DNA of 6,296 bases from Candidatus Brocadiaceae bacterium (GTDB lineage Bacteria; Planctomycetota; MHYJ01; JACQXL01; CAKKQI01). The first letter of the stretch is position 1. Every line of letters starts with the position of its first letter. Under the pieces are notes generated by a model. It was not told where the DNA came from. It worked only from the letters and a program-made list of their open reading frames with translations, and made no database searches. The translations under genes were made by a program, and so were the position numbers. The DNA is taken from contig CAKKQI010000384.1 of NCBI GenBank assembly GCA_919901895.1, forward strand, positions 1 through 6,296, read 5' to 3'. Shown here piece by piece: positions 5,095 through 6,296 of the stretch.

Positions 5095-5919
5095 TCATTT
5101 TCTCCGTCGGACAATAAAGGTACTACTGGGTTTTCTTTTTTGCCTGGTTTTCCCGCCCTTAGCCAGTACCCCGGTCGGGGAGCAGGGGTGTCGTCCGCCG
5201 CCGCTTCGTCCTTCGCCGCCGCCCATCGGATGCGAAACCGGGTTCTGGGCCGTGCCGCGCACCGTTGGTCTAATGCCCATCCAGCGCCGCCGGCCGGCTT
5301 TACCCCACCAGATTTTGTTCCAATCAACATTGCTTAACTGGCCGATCGTGGCTTTACAATTTTCATTAAATTTTCTGATTTCACCGCTGGGTAATAAAAT
5401 ATGAACAAAAATTCCTTCTTTAGCCATAATCTGCCCGAAACTGCCGGCGCTGCGGATGATCTGGCCGCCCCGGCCGATTAGTAATTCTAGATTATGAACC
5501 AGCATTCCCGTCGGAATATTTTTTAACGGCAGACAATTACCGTTTTTAGGTTCAACCGTCGCGCCGGAAACAAGCATTTCTCCAATCTGGAGTCCTTCCG
5601 GGGCCAGGATATAACGCCGTTCGCCGTCGCGGTATTGAAGCAGGGCGATAAAGCAGGTTCGGTTCGGGTCATATTCAATGGCTTCCACCCGGGCCGGGAT
5701 ATCTATTTTATTTCTTTTAAAATCAATCAGCCGGTAATGCCGCTTGTTCCCGCCGCCGATATGACGACAGGTAATCTCTCCCTGATTATTTCGTCCGCCG
5801 GTTCTTTTCAGGGGAACAATCAATGACGGTTCCGGTTTCTTTTTAGTTAAACCGGCGTAATTAATCACCGTGGCAAACCGTCGTCCGGGACTGGTGGGCC
5901 GGTATTGTCTAACACCCAT
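5095..5919 (-). CDS. rplB: Large-subunit ribosomal protein L2
   Basis: L2 is a primary 23S rRNA-binding protein needed for subunit association and for assembly of the peptidyl-transferase centre. The product has 274 residues, the normal bacterial length. It shows the N-terminal [10 protein letters not shown] block (6-15), the [22 protein letters not shown]-fold segment (41-60), the SH3-like middle region ending around LPSGEIRKF (176-184), and the C-terminal [13 protein letters not shown] loop (226-238). The functionally important His of that loop is present as His230 (E. coli His229). The residue before it is Ser instead of the Asp of E. coli, and the second loop His is Met. The basic tail (FIVRRRK) is intact. 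Repeat-rich spacers lie on both sides of the gene, unlike the tight junctions from rpsS to rpmC. Confidence 0.98.
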   Translation of the reverse strand: MGVRQYRPTSPGRRFATVINYAGLTKKKPEPSLIVPLKRTGGRNNQGEITCRHIGGGNKRHYRLIDFKRNKIDIPARVEAIEYDPNRTCFIALLQYRDGERRYILAPEGLQIGEMLVSGATVEPKNGNCLPLKNIPTGMLVHNLELLIGRGGQIIRSAGSFGQIMAKEGIFVHILLPSGEIRKFNENCKATIGQLSNVDWNKIWWGKAGRRRWMGIRPTVRGTAQNPVSHPMGGGEGRSGGGRHPCSPTGVLAKGGKTRQKRKPSSTFIVRRRK

Positions 5920-5935
5920 AAAATTTTATTTATTT

Positions 5936-5940
5936 TCCTT
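5936..5940 (-). promoter_or_regulatory. Distant SD-like site for rplB
   Basis: AAGGA on the minus strand is the only SD-like sequence before rplB, but it lies 16 nt from the ATG, against 5 to 10 nt at most other genes here. The intervening bases are all A and T. The L2 start itself is fixed by the conserved N-terminus (RPTSPGRRF) and by an in-frame TAA seven to nine bases upstream. Either rplB is initiated with unusual spacing or it relies on an unstructured AT-rich leader. Confidence 0.4.
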
Positions 5941-5950
5941 GAAAAGTATT

Positions 5951-5983
5951 AAGTAATTCATCATTCATAACTTATAATTTTAT
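5951..5983. repeat. AT-rich degenerate heptad tract between rplW and rplB
   Basis: The spacer holds about four imperfect 7-nt units from 5956 to 5983: attcatc, attcata, acttata and attttat. The last unit runs into the rplW stop codon. The copies are too diverged and few to be sure they arose by tandem duplication, because AT-rich spacers can look periodic by chance. The tract lies in the 60-nt gap before rplB and has no visible hairpin or promoter. A comparable but clearer repeat tract occupies the spacer on the other side of rplB. Confidence 0.4.
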
Positions 5984-6261
5984 ATTATGTCTATCCGTTG
6001 GCCTTCTTTCAGGGTGACCATCGCTTTTTTCCAATCGGAAGTATATCCGATTTTCGTCCGGTATCTTTTGGGTTTTCCTTTCATCGTAATCGTCCGGATA
6101 TCGTCAATCTTGACCGAGAAGATATTCTCAATCGCTTTTTTGATTTCCGGTTTATTAGACTGAAGATTCACTTCAAAGGTGTAGGTTCGCCCCTTTTCGG
6201 TTTCTTTCATTACCTTTTCGGTAACCAGCGGTTTTACGATAATATCATAAGGTGTTTTCAT
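5980..6261 (-). CDS. rplW: Large-subunit ribosomal protein L23
   Basis: L23 is an early-assembly protein of the large ribosomal subunit. It binds 23S rRNA near the exit tunnel and docks trigger factor, SRP and the Sec translocon. The 93-residue product has the normal length. Visible family features are the N-terminal YDIIVKPLVTEK block (residues 5-16), the FEVNLQSNKPEIKKAIE helix region (29-45), and FSVKIDDIRTITMKGKPKR (48-66), which leads into the basic rRNA-binding loop. The ATG is preceded by a purine-rich AGGAAAG about 12 nt upstream, a slightly long spacing. It opens the readable part of the S10 cluster, and rplB follows after a 60-nt AT-rich spacer. The identification is secure. Confidence 0.97.
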   Translation of the reverse strand: MKTPYDIIVKPLVTEKVMKETEKGRTYTFEVNLQSNKPEIKKAIENIFSVKIDDIRTITMKGKPKRYRTKIGYTSDWKKAMVTLKEGQRIDII

Positions 6262-6296
6262 ACATTAGTCTTACTTTCCTGTATTTTCTGTCGTTC
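6258..6296 (-). CDS. rplD: Probable 3' end of rplD (ribosomal protein L4), partial
   Basis: Only the last few codons would lie in the window, so this call rests on context: L4 precedes L23 in bacterial S10 clusters. Two minus-strand frames are open from the window edge. One reads ERQKIQESKTNV and stops at a TGA that overlaps the rplW start as ATGA (6258-6261), the same coupling seen at rplP/rpmC. The other reads TTENTGK and stops at a TAA at 6271-6273. I chose the overlapping frame, but nothing in so short a stretch identifies L4 by sequence. Confidence 0.35.
   Translation of the reverse strand, partial: ERQKIQESKTNV

Noticed and set aside
5067..5330. Minus-strand 87-residue open frame overlapping the 3' end of rplB.
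   Set aside because: It is an out-of-frame reading of the L2 C-terminus (Arg/Gly/Pro-rich) with no SD or recognisable domain.
5930..5968. Twelve-codon mini-ORF (MNDELLNTFQGK) just upstream of rplB, a possible leader peptide.
   Set aside because: It has no SD, arises within AT-rich repeat sequence and has no regulatory codon run. Chance is the simplest explanation.

Overview
This window is a tightly packed bacterial chromosomal segment in which every supported gene lies on the minus strand. Read 5' to 3' on that strand (high to low coordinates), it starts inside the S10 ribosomal-protein cluster: a probable rplD tail, then rplW (L23), rplB (L2), rpsS (S19), rplV (L22), rpsC (S3), rplP (L16) and rpmC (L29). 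The cluster leaves the usual bacterial order after rpmC. Where rpsQ (S17) normally follows, there is a run of non-ribosomal genes: a DksA/TraR-type C4 zinc-finger protein, lspA (signal peptidase II), pyrD (class 1B dihydroorotate dehydrogenase), secG and a C-terminally truncated pyrE (orotate phosphoribosyltransferase).

The source is probably an uncultured bacterial lineage with medium GC content. The DksA-like protein placed directly before lspA, its linker sequence (ADIGTDNYEQDFTLGL) and the L2 signature [12 protein letters not shown] resemble what I recall from PVC-type or Omnitrophota-like genomes. That placement is inferred from memory and is not proven by the window. Several genes have clear Shine-Dalgarno sequences (AGGAGA, AAGGAG or AGAGGA), so the organism uses SD-led initiation.

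Layout in plus coordinates: 6296-5980 rplD tail and rplW; 5979-5920 AT-rich spacer with degenerate heptads; 5919-5095 rplB; 5094-4981 a 114-bp spacer made almost entirely of GATTAAC/GATTAC repeats; 4980-2866 rpsS to rpmC with tight junctions, including a 47-nt rpsC/rplP overlap, a 4-nt rplP/rpmC overlap and a perfect 12-bp inverted repeat just before the rpsC SD; 2849-1873 the zinc-finger gene and lspA, sharing one base (TAATG); 1869-952 pyrD; 905-462 secG; 429-34 truncated pyrE; 33-1 no recognisable feature.

No convincing promoter or intrinsic terminator separates the ribosomal genes from the downstream genes, so the sequence fits one long transcript. It would link ribosome assembly to two pyrimidine-synthesis steps (orotate formation and conversion to OMP), lipoprotein maturation and Sec export. 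That functional coupling is inference. The points most worth a second look are the operon break after rpmC, the pyrE truncation, the spacer repeats on both sides of rplB, and the hairpin and overlap that may set translation of rpsC and rplP. I found no mobile element, CRISPR array, tRNA or rRNA.
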